A DNA stretch of 64,000 nucleotides from the NCBI RefSeq assembly GCF_030704535.1, contig NC_081822.1, forward strand, positions 3,587,001 to 3,651,000, in the 5' to 3' direction. The DNA is from Vitis vinifera (lineage: Eukaryota; Streptophyta; Magnoliopsida; Vitales; Vitaceae). Below the pieces are notes generated by a model. That model saw nothing but the letters and a program-made list of their open reading frames with translations. It had not been told where the DNA came from and made no database searches. A program made the translations under genes and the position numbers. Positions 1 to 13,594 of the stretch are shown piece by piece; the first letter of the stretch is position 1; the number at the start of each line of letters is the position of its first letter.

Positions 1-454
1 CTTGTTTCATCAGTTGCAAGTCATCCTTGAAACGGATTTCATGGGCTTTGGAGCGGTGGCTGAATGTGTTTTCCAAGGCAACCCGCACCTCAAGTGAAGT
101 GGAGAGTTCCACAACTTCACCCATGGCCTCCTCAGTAAGGGAGGATAACATAAGGCTAAGAAGGCGTTAATCAGTATGTTTCCATGCCACATGTTTGATG
201 TTTGGTGTCTGAGAATTTTCAGAGGTGAAACGGGGTGGTATTTTTATAGTTCCATCCACGTAGCCAATTAGTTCTTAACTCTCTAAAAGAGGAAGCAATT
301 GACTTTTCCATAGGAGGTAGTTGGAAGAGGATAGTTTGATGGTAACCATGTGGATGAGGGTATTGAAAGGGAGAAACGTGGAAGAGGGTTTGACAGCCAT
401 GGAAAGGGAAAGAAGATCGTGAGAGGGATGTTAATCCGTAGTGCTCTAATACCA
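1..454 (-). mobile_element. Copia-type LTR retrotransposon, decayed gag start, runs off the window
   Basis: Read on the minus strand, about 140 down to 1 translates to a gag-like stretch (L-T-E-E-A-M-G-E-V-V, then A-L-E-N-T-F-S-H-R-S-K-A, then L-Q-L-M-K-Q). This is the pattern of plant copia gag proteins of the UBN2 type. Frames are broken between this part and the upstream piece at 219-455, so the copy is dead. A copia-like primer site lies at 443-454 and an LTR-like tract follows from 455. The rest of the element lies outside the window. The family assignment rests on pattern recognition only. Confidence 0.55.
443..454 (-). other. Primer-binding site, initiator tRNA-Met type
   Basis: On the minus strand this reads TGGTATTAGAGC, one mismatch from the common plant copia primer site TGGTATCAGAGC. 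It directly abuts a sequence ending in CA, as an LTR boundary should. Confidence 0.6.
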
Positions 455-760
455 TGAGAGTGTTTGAAAAACTACCACACTTTTTAGTGGTGGGTCAATT
501 TTATATATACATATATATAGTTACATATGTGAATATGGTAATTACAAGTATAGAAAGAATCAAGCTACAATTGTGGGTCAAAGAGAATGCAAATGGAAAG
601 CCTTGAATTAAGGCTAAGGATCCTTAGCATGATCCTCGACACCATTGAGATTAAATTATTCCCTAGAGTTTCATACATATGTAAAATGAGTCCATGTTGT
701 CCTTCCATTTTTCTTAGAACACAATTTAAGGTAAGTCCATCTTGTTAGGAATTAGTTAAA
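455..760 (-). mobile_element. Probable LTR of the copia element (outer boundary unresolved)
   Basis: This tract begins on the plus strand with TGAGAG next to the primer site. It holds a minus-strand TATA-like run at about 501-515 (complement of ttttatatatac). I could not fix the outer end or a target-site duplication; 760 is approximate. Confidence 0.4.
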
Positions 761-3700
761 TACAAACACCTTTGTTGGTAGTGGTTCCTTTTTCTGCAAA
801 AAGAATTCCACTCTGGAGAGAGAGACTAGAATGCTCTGCAGAAATGGTAATCAATTATCCAAGTTCATTGGGTCTTCCAATGCACCCTCCATGTCAAATC
901 CTGCAAGTATTCATCTTTCAAACGAAAGATGAGGTTGAGGCTCTTGCTTTGAACTGCAATCGTAATTTGCCTGTTATCAATTTCAAGCTGCTTGAAATAT
1001 AGATTAACACAAACGAACATATTTATAGTAATTATTTTCTGCCAAGGAGGCATGGGATGCCTGCTAACTAGGACAGTGATCTGTAAAATCGCCTGGCCTG
1101 GCCCAAGCCCAAAAACTTGAGCTTCGAGTGAGCTCCAGAGGACTTCTCAGGCTGGGGAAATAATTTCGGACTGACCTCCCAAATTTAAGGTCCGAAGCTC
1201 AGCTCAGCTCATGGGCCTCAGATTTGGGCCTTCGGGCTCATTATTAAGTGGGCCTTTGGGCCTAAATAGAAATCTGACCTCTATTTTTAAAATTTTAAGT
1301 TTTATTTAAATATCATTTCTCTCACACACAACTTATCCCCACCACCAATCCAATAATTCCATGAACTTGCCGTGGTTCTAAGGGTGGAATGGCAAAACGT
1401 TAGTTTCGGAATTGGAAAGCAGGAAAGTGAGAACTCTCCTCTTAATCTGACATTACAGATGTGATGGGCTTTGTGAATGATTGCAAAAATTTGGGGCTGA
1501 TCCTCATAAAATTCAACCGATTACATAAATACAAGTCACAAGTTGCGTCTAGACATTGGTGGGCGCAGCAGCGCATAATGTCAATACCTAATGCATGAAA
1601 GATGCAGCCCACTGGGATTTTTCTTATCATGTCATTGTTAAGTTTAATATTATCAAGTGGCCATAGTCAAAAGGATAGGAGAGCCCAATCTCATGCATTG
1701 TTGACAAAAATAAGGACTCTTTACATACATTTGATATCTCAAAATATCAATAAGAGTAGTGTTTGGTTTTTGTAACAATAAATCTTTTATTCCTATTCTC
1801 ATTGTCATCTTGAATCCCAAATTTAATAGACCGCCGGCTTTCTCTCTGGGTTTCTCATGCACTTGGCAATTCTTCTTCTCAAAGCCATAAGACAGCAAGC
1901 TTTACAGGTGTGTACATGAAAATTTTCAATCCTTTTTACATACAGCCAATCACTATTTACAAACCATGTCAGCAACACCTGATCATTCAGGTCCCAGCCA
2001 ACCATGAACTATTGAAAAGATCAAAAGGGGAATCATTCAAAAGAGAAAGTGACGTGACGTGACTTGACAAAGAAAATTAATTAAACTAAGACTTGGGTGA
2101 AATTGAAAGCCAATCAAAACTCTGTGCCGCAACTTCGAACATATATTTTCACTCTCCCCAAACGACAAATTCATAGTGGTCGTTCAAGATATTTACACCC
2201 AGCAGTCACTTTCAAAGATCCAAAATATCAACCATCAAGCAGCTGCCCTTTCCAGGATGGACAGCATTCTCATCGTGCCATGCAACAGTAGCGCCCATTG
2301 GCCGCACCTCGCCATCAAGACTCAAGAGCCGAGCCACCAATATTACACCTACTGTTTGCCATCCGTCACACATGCCCCCTTTGTGTCATTTTATTATACT
2401 TAAATTCTCCTAATTTGCCCGCTATTAACTTAATCCAATTTAATTTTTATACGCTGCAATAGTTAATTAAATAATTCAATAGTTGCCCACAGCTGCTTGT
2501 CGTCGCTACAGGACATGGTGAGTGGTGGAGACATTGAGCAGGTTGAATATACTTTTTATAACCCAATGTTTTTGGAGCCATTTCCAAGTTGTATGGACTC
2601 AAATTGTTGTGTAATTTAACGAGGATACCCCACCAACTAACATGCCACTTAATTTTGCTTTGATTATTTTTATTATTTTATTTTAATAATAGGAATTCAC
2701 GAGTACTGACGTGTGTGTATATTAAAATTTTTGAGATTTGCTTTTTTGAAGAATCTTTGGGCCTATTAATTATGTCCGCTGGTTCATAGAATCCTGAAGA
2801 TGCTTCAATATCAAGGGAAGGTGCATTTAGAAGTCTTAAAAAATTTATAGTATATATTTCTTTTTGCTGAAAAGCAATGGCCAATAATATTTGAGGTTTT
2901 CCATTTTGCGTGGGCATGTGTGAGTGACCATGTCCAACTGAATTGCCGAAGTCTAAAGCAAACATAGGAAAGTCATTGGAGTTGGTCGTTCTAATTAATG
3001 AATAAAGTTTCACCAGAATATTCGACCTTGTTTTCAGGGAAATTAATAAAAGTATAAAAATAAACATAAAAACCAACGAAGATGAACCCCAGTAGGTTGT
3101 TCCTACAGTGGTCAAAAAGAGGGTGCCATGTGAATATAAATAAGGCACGCATATGGATAAAGTGATATCATCTAGGATCCTGGTGAGATTGATTTGCTAT
3201 AAGATTGTTTAATTGTCCTCAGGTGGGTACCAGCATGATAAGATTCCTCTGGCTTCATAATAAATTGTAATTTAATTTATATTTTATGAGGTGAGAAATG
3301 AATAAGGACAAGAGCAAGAGAGGACTTGAGAGAAAGAGAGGCAAAGAGGGCGGCCTTTCCATGCCCTCAAACAACAAGAGGACCAGTGGGTGTCGGGGGG
3401 TCAATTCCTTAAGCTTGCTTTCGCTCACCGGAAAGGTGCGGCCTTTCGTACGCGGCGGTTTCAGCTTCCTCTGTAAATTCCAATAGTACGGTACTGTTTC
3501 CACCAATTGCTAAAATTGAAGCTTTGATTTGGTCTCTTTGACAGCGACCATTATGCTAGTACCAGGACGCAAAACTTCTCAAAATAAGAAAACGTTACAT
3601 AGGGTTTGGTTTTTTTCTCCTCATCCTTTTGGCCTTTTCTTTTATCTTATTATTATTATTATTGTTATTATTGCCTTGTCATAATCATATGGGAAGAAGT

Positions 3701-6030
3701 GAATTAATGAAAGAGCTATTATTTTTTCCAGTTGTGTGTGCATATTGCATACGCATGCATGCAGATATTTACAGGTGTCCAGAGACTGAATTAGGATGTG
3801 GTAGGAGAAGAAGGTTGGGTAGTAGCCTTTTAGGCACTTTTGATTGGGAAAGGGCATTAGTATTTAGTAATGAATCTATTGATGTATCTTACAAGACAGC
3901 AGCATGACCAGCTCCACACCATAACACTGGCACTTTTGCTCCCAAAACTGCAGCATGGTGCCTTTCCCCGAGCCCAAAAGTGATGATGTTACGTAAACGA
4001 ATACTACAGCTGTATCCCCAATGTCCGCAGTAGCCCCTTGCATCACCATCCGCAGCGTCTCACCTGGCTGAGGTGCCCCATCTGGAAGTTGAAACCACCA
4101 GATGGGGCTCAAGTGTGGGGTTTAGTTGAGTTGGCTAGAAAAGCGGTATGTTAAGTTAAAAAGCTATTATAAGATAGTGGTGGAACCCAAGGGCAAAAAG
4201 AGAAGTCACATCCCAATTCAGTAAACCAAGCGTGCCCCAACCATAATTGGGTTTTGATTGCACCTCTTTTTATCATCATTCCACGCTATGAAGGGCAGTG
4301 TATTTTTAAGATTTATCTTTTCTGGCATTTGCTTCTTGAACAATGTCATTCCACATGATGCACGCAAATTTTCCCTAAGCTTATGTATACTAAAATTTGC
4401 AGCACATGGTTAGACGGTTAACTTGATAAATGATAAACTTATCATTATGATTATAATGATCCTTGATGTTTCAATAGCATCATGATGCATGCATGCCTTG
4501 GAGCATAAAGTTTTTTTATAGGAGAGGCTGAAGATTTATAATTGAGAATATTAAGATATTTAATGTATTTTAGTGACAAACTATACATAATGAAATTAGA
4601 TATGTTAGATGTCTTGATAAGTCAAACATGACTTCTGACCCCAACAAGTTTATTAATTAATTATGGATATGACCTTTCATCAAATATGGTTATGTGGGTT
4701 AGTACGTTCATAACACGAAAATAATTGTTTGATTCAAACTTATTAAGATTCGTATAATTTGCAAGTCATATCGTCACATCATGTTACCTGTAATAGTAGT
4801 TTTTATGATAATATGATAAGTATCATCGATGTCATAGTAATAACTTTAAAAATTGGAATTTTCAAACAACAACATGACATAACACTTTTCCTAATAATAA
4901 GCATGATTAAGGATATCACACTCAATGAATAATCGATATTTATCAATCACATACAAACACATACTGTATTACTAAAGACTTGTCGAACACTTTCTACATA
5001 TGGTACAAATTAGAAGTGTAGTTCAATATGTTTTGGTATAGAGTGCAAAATTTGATTGGCTTTTGACAACACTCCCAACTTTATCCACATGGACCTTAAA
5101 TCCTATGGCCATCTTTACCAGCACTAGAATGCATGCGTTCGAAAAATTATATATGACCAGATTATAACCATGCACAACCAAATTTATGATATAGAGTTTA
5201 GTTATTTAGCAACCTAATAAATGACTCAAACAAACTCATCATTACACAACAGCTATAAAAATGTGGGAATTTTAACTGACAACCTAATAACCAAAATTTC
5301 ACATGTTTTAGTATTTGTTAATTAGCCAATTATCTATGATCCCATACACTAACTCTAAAGTAAGCAAAGCATGGTTGGTCTATTAAATTTCGCTTACTTT
5401 TAAGTTTGATCAATAATTGACATATGTTGTCCTACTAGAGGCCAATGAAGCACCTTCTCTTGTACCAAGTAGAAATATCAATGCGTAACGTTTGGAGTTA
5501 GAAATATGCTCCTCCATGATCAGCTTGTACTTTTAAGTGTAATTCTTTCGAGGTTTTCGCCACAAGGGACCGATGAAGAGCTTATTGAATCGACACAGCA
5601 TTATCCGGACTGAAAGGGACTAGATAATAAATGGTGCCATGTGTCACAGTCGGTGACCCATCACCTGTCATTAATTTATTTTCTATCGTATAAAAGGTGG
5701 GGACGTACGTCATATGCCTCTAACAAGTAAACTTTGGGAAATGAGGGTAACTGCGAGGGCAGATCAGTTGATCTACGATGGGTGTGCTAAATACTGCTCA
5801 AACTGCGTAGGCATGTGAGAAATTAAGTTTCCCCTGTGAAGAAGAGGACAAAGAACAGCAAAATCCGATTGAACAAGATTTTTCTCTCTTCCAATGAAAT
5901 AATAATGATGAACGCTACATCATCATGATAGATGAACTATACAATACAAGGACTGCAGGTCTCTTTAGAGAAGGGGCGCGAAAAAGTGGGGAGAGAGAGA
6001 ATCTAAACCTCCTTTTGACCAATTTTCTTT
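761..6030. other. Intergenic spacer without a recognised gene
   Basis: AT-rich DNA with a GC-richer patch at about 1080-1260 and another at 3900-4130. The only open frames are short (at most 156 codons) and have no recognisable family. A 78-codon minus-strand frame at 3876-4112 lies in GC-richer sequence and could be a gene scrap, but I cannot name it. A perfect 11-bp hairpin sits at 4075-4108. Confidence 0.6.
4075..4108. repeat. Perfect 11-bp inverted repeat with 12-nt loop
   Basis: GCCCCATCTGG at 4075-4085 is exactly complementary to CCAGATGGGGC at 4098-4108. It is GC-rich and stands out in an AT-rich spacer. No function is apparent; there is no T-run to suggest a Pol III terminator. Confidence 0.6.
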
Positions 6031-6162
6031 GTTCTTTTATTTTTTTCATAGGAAGAAAGAAAGAAATACACGAGCTGACCAAGACGACGCTAGGAGAGAA
6101 GAAGAACTAGTATTTACAACCTGGAATTCCGTCTCTTTAAGGACCCCTTACTGCTCCATCAT

Positions 6163-9100
6163 TCAGAACACCAGCAAAGAATTCTTAATATCATAGCCCA
6201 ACTTTTCCAAATTGGGTTGCACTGCAAACTGAATCATCGGCGGTGGCCCACAAGCCAGAGCCAAAGTATCACCGGAAGCAGATGGGATGTGCTCCCTCAG
6301 AATACTCTCTGTGATGAAACCCAAACTGTATTTCCAACCCTTCCTTATGCTTTCTCCCACCACATACCACACCTTCAACCTCTCATGCTTTTCAGCCCAA
6401 GCATCAAGCTCCTCCCATAGCAATATATCATCTTCAGTGCGATTCGCATACACCACATACATCTCAGTGTCATCCTCTGGATCCTTCAACACAGCTTGAA
6501 TAATCTGATAGATAGGCGTGATTCCACTGCCGCCTGCTATCATGGCCAGCTTCTTGGCAAACTTGGGTTTGCCATGCACAAGAAAGTTACCACGCCCAGT
6601 ATATTCTATGTGACCCAGTGGACCCTTCACGTCCAGCGTGGCCCCCAACGGAAGCGAATCCAAGTACTGCGACATGAGGCCACCATTAGGGAATTTAGGG
6701 TGTACACCCTTGAAGTAAATCTTAACCACAAGCTCGAAGAAGCCCACTTCATCAATGTTGCTAGTCGGGGTGTAGGCTCGCATGCACAGCTTACCATCAA
6801 TGGCAGCACAAAGGAATATGTGCTTTCCTACGGGTAATCCCAAAACTTGATCTTCAGACGGCAATGCAAATCGAAAACGACGTACGTCATGTGAGATGGA
6901 ATCCTTGGAGACGAGCTTGCATGGGATTTTCTCACGAGGAACGAGTGCAACGCTTCTCAATGGGGTAACTTCCTTGATAGGAGCAAGGTGAGTCAAGTTG
7001 GAGGCCCCATGTACCGAGGTGTTGGGAGATGATGCAGAGGAGTCGGAGGTGTAACCAGTGGTCATCAACTCACCAATTCGATAGTCCTCGAGAAGCTTTT
7101 TGGCTTTATCAGAGTGTATGGCGTCGAACTCCTCAGTGCAGTCGGTGCCAGCATTGATGAGGATGCTGTCGGTACCGCCAGGGTGGTCTTTGAGGAAGCG
7201 GGTGCAATCGTAGACGTGGCCGTGGACGACGATCCATGTGGAGTCGGCTGAGTTGTGTTTTTTGACCTCGGACATGGAGTACATTTTGGAGGAGGTGTTC
7301 ATGAAAGGAGATGAGACACTCTTCTTCAGAGTTGAGTTGGCATCAGAGGATTGGACAAGGTGCTTTTCACGAGCCATCCATCCTCCGGATTGGTTTCCTG
7401 GAAGAGTTGGATGCTCGAATACGATTCCAATCTCTCCCCTGTGACGCTTGCACACATTTGTTTTTACTCTGAACCAGCAGTTGTTCATCATTCCCTGCAT
7501 AATTCCATTATTATTTCCCTAATCAGAAACGACAAAATGGAAATTATAGGAAAATCACGTCATAAACGCACGCCTCTCATGTTTGCAACTATGACCCCCA
7601 ACAGATTATTGGGCCACAACGGCACTGGACTGCGACAAACACGAATGGGCCTGGGCCTAACCCACGGGAGGTTGGGACCAAACAATTACCTCTACAGACA
7701 TAAGGAAGAGGACACGCGTCAAAATGTGATTGAAGGGAGACAGGGATAGAACATACCATGACGTTCCAGATGAGCTTCTCGGGCTGGGTGTTGAGGGTCT
7801 CATCCCAGGCTCGAACTGCAATCTCTTTGGCACCAATGAGATCCAGCACCTCCACCTCCAGTGACCAGAAGCACCAGCACCAGTACTTGCCGTATTTGTT
7901 GGGCTTCTCTGGGTGGTCCAGTCTGCACACTTGCCACGTTTCTCCTCCGTCCATCGTCACCTCCACACGTGTCACTTTCTTCCCACCTCCTAATTTTTAC
8001 AAGACATCCCATCAATCACGTTAATCACTTAATCGCTTTGGGCCTTCACCCCATAGAATGTATATGCATGTAACAATTCTACAGAACACTTGATTATTAG
8101 GGAACTTCTGCCTAAGCTCTTACCCCACCACTAAGACTTAGGAATAAGAAAGAGAATCTTGTAGTCGTACCTCCCTAAGTTCAGATTTTATATCCTACAT
8201 TATTATGCTTTATGTAGCTGTAGACTATTCCTAACAGGACCCACTCCTTGTGATAAAATACTTGAAGATACTTCTAGTAAACTGGAGATTCCTGGAAGAC
8301 AAGATTAAAAATAGGTGGGGGAGAGTCCCCATCACATACGCAACCATGTCTACCTTCCATGTTCTGTGGAAGAGGGAAATTTCAAAAAGTCACTGCCCCC
8401 CATTATTTTAATAAGAAGGTGCATCAAACAACAACAATTGCATATGACTGTAACATGGTAGGTGAGTCTTTTTCTCCCCCTCTTTCTTAATACTTGTTAA
8501 TCCTTGTTACGCTAGAGTAACAAAGTTGTAATCGTCATTAAATTAAGAATAAAAGGTATATGTGAAGGAACTAAATGAATAAAAAATTAACGGAAGGCAT
8601 CGAGTCAGTTTTGATGTCTGGGTCATATGAAGGAGATTACCCTATGAGAACTTCAAGGAACATAAATCCATGGAATTGCCTTATTGGACGTGAAAATAGG
8701 AAAGAGAACAGTTTTCTATGGTATGAGGACATATAATAATAGGCGATAATCTGAAATCTGAATGACTGCCCCCAACCCCAAGTACCCACGAGTCCATGAC
8801 ATAATCCACAGTAAAAGAATAAAACCAAAAGATTCCATTAACGACTCACCAGAGTATGCGTAGCCCTTCAACGTGTAGGGCCTCTGAGTCGTCCAGGAGT
8901 TGATGGGTAAGATTTCTTCGTGGCATGGTGTAGTGATGACGGAGTTAATGTTCAGCTCATTAATGATGTACTCCGGCTTATACCACCAAGCTGCTCCATG
9001 TCAACCAAAATAGTAACATTACCTCAGATCCTCATCTTCGCCCATTTATAAAACCAAAAACAAAATATAGAGAGTCATGTCTATTAATAGGGGGGTGGGG

Positions 9101-10144
9101 GGATGTGGGGCGCAGTGTACCTTCGGCGTTTGCTAGCTCGGCGTCGACGTGTGAAGGGAGGACTCTGTTGTCCTTGTAATGGTAATAACTGTCAGATTCT
9201 TGGGTGGTTACGATGATTCGTTTGAGCCATTTTACCATACGGCCCCCAATGAACCCTGGAATGATCATCCTCACTGGGAACCCATGATCTGGTAATAATC
9301 GTTCACCGTTCTGCATGTAAGCCAATATGATATCTCGCGACGGATCCATCGCTATTTCATTTTTAATGCTGGTTCCGTACTTGGAGCCGCCTCCACCTGG
9401 TAGATCTTCCGCGCCTTCGAAACACACATTCAGTCCCCCTTGCTTACGGCTCATGATGCCGCACCGTTTCAGAACATCGCGTAAGCGTACGCCTCGCCAG
9501 ACCGAAGTGGACACCCCGGCTGCCCCCCAGTTGAAGCCAATCGTTTGCTTTACCATGTTCTGCTCTTTCCGACGGTTACCGGCGCAGACCAGTGTGACTG
9601 GAAACTCCCGAGTGGGGAACTCGTTCACGAGTTGGTCCATGGTGAATCTTGCGGGTCGCTTGACGAGTCCAGATACCTCCACGGTCCAGTTGTCCCAGGA
9701 GCCCTTGGGGACCGCACCGTGGTTGCGAACGTAGTGGAGAGGGACGGGCGTGATGAAGCCATGGTGCATGAGTCGGTTCAGTGGCGCCTCCGAGTTGAAG
9801 GGGTGTTTCCCTGTGAGACGGACCATGGAAGGGTTGCGCTGGATCCAATTATCCGCAGTTCCTTCGTCTCGTGAGTCCAAGACGGACGGCTCTAATTCAC
9901 TGTTACCCTTGCGAACCAAATCTTTCCAATCGGGTTCATTTTCGTCGTCACTGGAGGAATCATCCTCCACTGCTGCAACGGATTTCTTGGGACGAGTGAA
10001 TTCAGAGTTGGAGGGGAAGTTGCAACCACCGCCACGAACTGGCGAATCGGAACGGTGGTTGGAACCAGTTTTGAAGGAGCGAACAACGCCGTTGAGTGAG
10101 GATTCCAGCCGAGAGAACTGGCGATTATCAACGGATGCCGCCAT
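6163..10144 (-). CDS. NIA: Nitrate reductase [NADH], four exons, 909 aa
   Basis: Cytosolic homodimeric molybdoenzyme that reduces nitrate to nitrite with NADH, the first step of nitrate assimilation. Exons on the minus strand: 10144-9121, 8990-8850, 7989-7757 and 7494-6163; every junction is GT-AG and keeps frame. Domains in order: acidic N-tail (D-D-S-S-S-D-D-E near 61-68); sulfite-oxidase-like molybdopterin domain with the Mo-ligand Cys 187 in V-C-A-G-N-R; dimer domain; hinge 1; cytochrome b5 with H-P-G-G (His 570) and second haem His 593; FAD domain with R-A-Y-T-P-T-S (705-711); NADH domain with G-G-S-G-I-T-P (787-793) and C-G-P-P-P-M (Cys 881). Hinge 1 carries K-S-V-S-S-P, the 14-3-3 phosphosite (Ser 527), with Lys rather than Arg at -3. 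Length and three introns in the Mo region match higher-plant NIA genes. The start gives the conserved M-A-A-S-V-D-N-R-Q. No break seen, so probably functional. Confidence 0.97.
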
Positions 10145-10264
10145 TGAGGACAGAGAAAAAAAGTAAACAAAATCTTCTTCAGATTTCTCAGGACCAGACT
10201 AGGTTGTTAGTCTTCTCTCAGCCTTGTTCTGCTGAGAAGAAAATGAGGGGCAGGGATGGACTGA

Positions 10265-10272
10265 ATATATAG
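10265..10272 (-). promoter_or_regulatory. Probable TATA box of the nitrate reductase gene
   Basis: On the minus strand this reads CTATATAT, about 120 bp upstream of the NIA start codon. That leaves room for a leader of roughly 90 nt. Position and sequence fit; there is no transcript evidence. Confidence 0.55.
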
Positions 10273-11596
10273 GGTCGTAAGGCGGAAATGTGTCTTGTGT
10301 GGAGGAGTGGGATCCACATAACTGGACGGCTAAGGTTAAATGGCTGGTGACCTAGGTGAGTGTGATGGATAGAACGAGCCGGCTGGGCAGTGGAGCCATG
10401 GCTCTAGTTGCCGCTCTCGGTTTGGGAATTTCGGAGGCTCTGGGTTTTGGCTACACCCACACAAACGTATCGTCGAATCCCAAACCCTAATAAATATCCA
10501 CCACTTAATATTTTTTATTACTCCACTAAATGCCACTTTTATTCAATAACCATTTCCATATTTTTTTTCTTTCTTCCCCCGAAACGACCATTTCACTTTT
10601 CAACCGACATGAGTGGCTTTTAGGAAAACATAAATTCCTAATAACCATTTAATATATTTTGTACACATTTTTATTTTTGTAATATTAAAGATTTTAAAGT
10701 TTTGTTATTAAAAAAAAAAACCTTTTTAAAGCTAACTTTCTAATAACTAGAAAAATTATAATATTTAAATAATAAAATAATCGTCAATGTTTCCCAAAAA
10801 ATAAAAGCTCGCACAAATACTTCAATTGGCAACGAACATTACGAAATATATTCCTAGTATTTATAATGTTGAATTTAAATCTTATCATTAATAATACCAT
10901 AAATTTATCCGATATTAATTATTACCAAAAGCGTCATCATGTTAAGGTCTAAGTCTCAAAACTTTTCTCTCCCTTTTAATGTTTTTTTAATCATTTTCAT
11001 TTTTTAACTTTTAAATCACACTTTTAAATCTTTTATTTTTATTTTTTTCTTTACTTTCCTCACTTTTTTTATTATTCCATATTATATTTTTTTTTCTTTT
11101 TTTTTTCTTTCTTTCCTATAATTCCACATCTTACTTTTACATGCACATAATAAGTTTGTTCTCTTTTATAAAATATGAATATTTAATTTATAATTATTAT
11201 GTTTCTTTATTTTCCATCTTGGTTGGCCCATTTCTTTGTATTTCTATGTTATATTATTTTCCATTTTTACTTTTATACTTTATTTCAAAGACGGTTTTTT
11301 TTTTCTCATTTTTAAAATTTTTCCAACTATTTAATTTTTTATAATTCCACGTGTTACTTAAATTCATCCATTAAATTATAAATAACTGAACAATTAAAAT
11401 TTTAATTGTTAACACAACTAAACTCCAATAAAAGAATAGGAAATTAAAATCTCCATAGGAATGACCTTTAACTTCTAAATTTAATGTAGCATTGAATTTC
11501 ATGCTTAGAAATTATATTTTAGAAATGACTCAAAAATCTTAATTAAATAAAAATCTCATCTTGTATTATGTCCGAGAAAAATTATGGTTTTCCACT

Positions 11597-11600
<4 letters not shown>

Positions 11601-11628
<28 letters not shown>
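11601..11628. repeat. (AT)14 microsatellite
   Basis: Uninterrupted alternating AT over 28 bp. Confidence 0.9.
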
Positions 11629-13524
11629 TCTAATCACATGCATTTTTCAAGAATAGTTTTTTGTTCTTAAAAAAATAAAAATAAAAACTATTTTTTATTT
11701 TTGTTTTTAAGAAAGGAAAATAAAATATTTTTAAATAATATCTTTTAATTGTTTTTTAAGTATTATCTTAGAAAATAAATATACAAGTATGTAAAATTAT
11801 TAAAAATAGATCAATGGATATAAAAATTATTTTTAAAAATATTAAAAAATAGATTAAAAAGATTTCAAGATTCCAAATAAACTTTTGTTTTACAAAATAT
11901 TATAGAATAATTTTTAAAAAATTGTTATCAAAAACTATTTTTTAAAATTTCGAAAGAATTATCAAACAAAACCTTATAATTTGATCTTTAACTTACAACC
12001 CAATTTCAATTTTATAATTTTAACTTACAAACCATAATAAGGAACCAAAATTCTCTGCATTGTGAATATTAATTCATTATATGAAATAGGATCACAATTA
12101 ATAAAAATATTAATTCAAAAAGTTTTATAAATTATTTTACATTCTTCTATAGCCTCAAAATCCTTTTAAGTGCCACTACTTCAATAAAAATACCACTCAT
12201 GTAATAGTCTTTGACTAAAAAGCTCTTAAGAAAATTAAAAATATGACTTATTTTCTCCATAAACAAATCAACCATTTTTCCCTTAGATTATACCAACATT
12301 TTCAGATTACTTGGTCAATAGAGAGTCAAAATGGATGCATTGACTTTGTTGAATGGAAGGACCATCCAAATAACATCAACCACAAGAATACAATGATAAT
12401 ATAATTTTAGAGCCCACAGTTTCATCATACGGAGAGGGGGAAATGATTTGAGAAATTAGAAGAGAGATTTTTTGGGAAGTAGAGGCTAGTGTGGTAAGAG
12501 TGCAGGAGAGAGTAATGGAGGTAGGGCCAAGGGTTTATTAGAGTGCATTAATAGTTTGATTGTTTAGTATTGAGATTCCCAAATTGGACACAAAAATGAT
12601 GTGGGTTTAAAATAAAAGGTGGGGAGGGTCAAGGGTGGAAATGGAAGGGTGGAGCTGAATGAAGACTGAGTCAAGCCGAAGAAAAATGGTAGGGAGGGAA
12701 AATGAGGGGCGCGATTGGAAATTGGAGAAGTGGCGCATGGGAGGTCGAATGGCCAGTGGGAAAGGACATGGGACGTGGTTTCTGAACCATGCAAAAGAGA
12801 GAGAGAGAGATAGAAAGAGAAGTATTGGTTAGGGTATTCCCCACCAGAAACCAAGGTGACTCATCCTTCACCAAAAGGCCAATGCCTCCTTACCCCCACC
12901 CTCTTCTACTAGCCGCCCCCAGTTGGAAATTGTGACCCCTTTTTTATTTCTCCATTTTTTTGTTACCACCATCCACACGCCTCTCTCTTTCTCTCTCATA
13001 TTTTCATATATGCATATGCCCAGACAAAAAGTTTTGTCAAAGCTGAATTGCGTCCGTAGATTGAGGGCAACTACACGGGCCTTTTCTATCTAATTAAAAT
13101 AGGGACAACTGGACCTAGTACGAATGCTCCACACCCTCACATTGTGTGACTGCGATGTGGGTGATTTCAGTCAAAAAAGATGATCTTATTATGAAAAAGG
13201 AAGTCTTTAAGATAATATTCCCATAGATAGCAGGATTTATTTGGCCCAGATCGTCCTCTTTTGTTTGTTTTGAGCCTGTGGTTTCCAACTTGTAAGTTGC
13301 AACACAAGAGGATAAGGTGCTTGTTGATACCTATGGACACGCTCCTCTACACAGATTCATTTGCTTCCTCCTGTGGCACCAGAATTTTTGCCCATTTCTC
13401 TCTATATACAGAGAGAGACAGAGAAAAAAAATGTTCACCACTCCTCCCCCCTGTCACTCTCCTCCTCCATGCTTTCAACAGCTTTGCTGTAATGCCATAT
13501 ATCCTGGGAGGATCTACTGTATAT

Positions 13525-13526
<2 letters not shown>

Positions 13527-13586
<60 letters not shown>
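13527..13586. repeat. Compound (CT)17(AT)13 microsatellite
   Basis: Seventeen CT units pass directly into thirteen AT units without interruption, followed by degenerate GTAT repeats. Confidence 0.95.

Positions 13587-13594
<8 letters not shown>

Noticed and set aside
3399..3420. Sequence resembling a conserved rRNA stretch (GTCAATTCCTTAAG)
   Set aside because: The similarity stops after about 15 bases and no further rRNA sequence follows.
9327..10166. Plus-strand frames of 109-138 codons
   Set aside because: Shadows of nitrate reductase exon 1.
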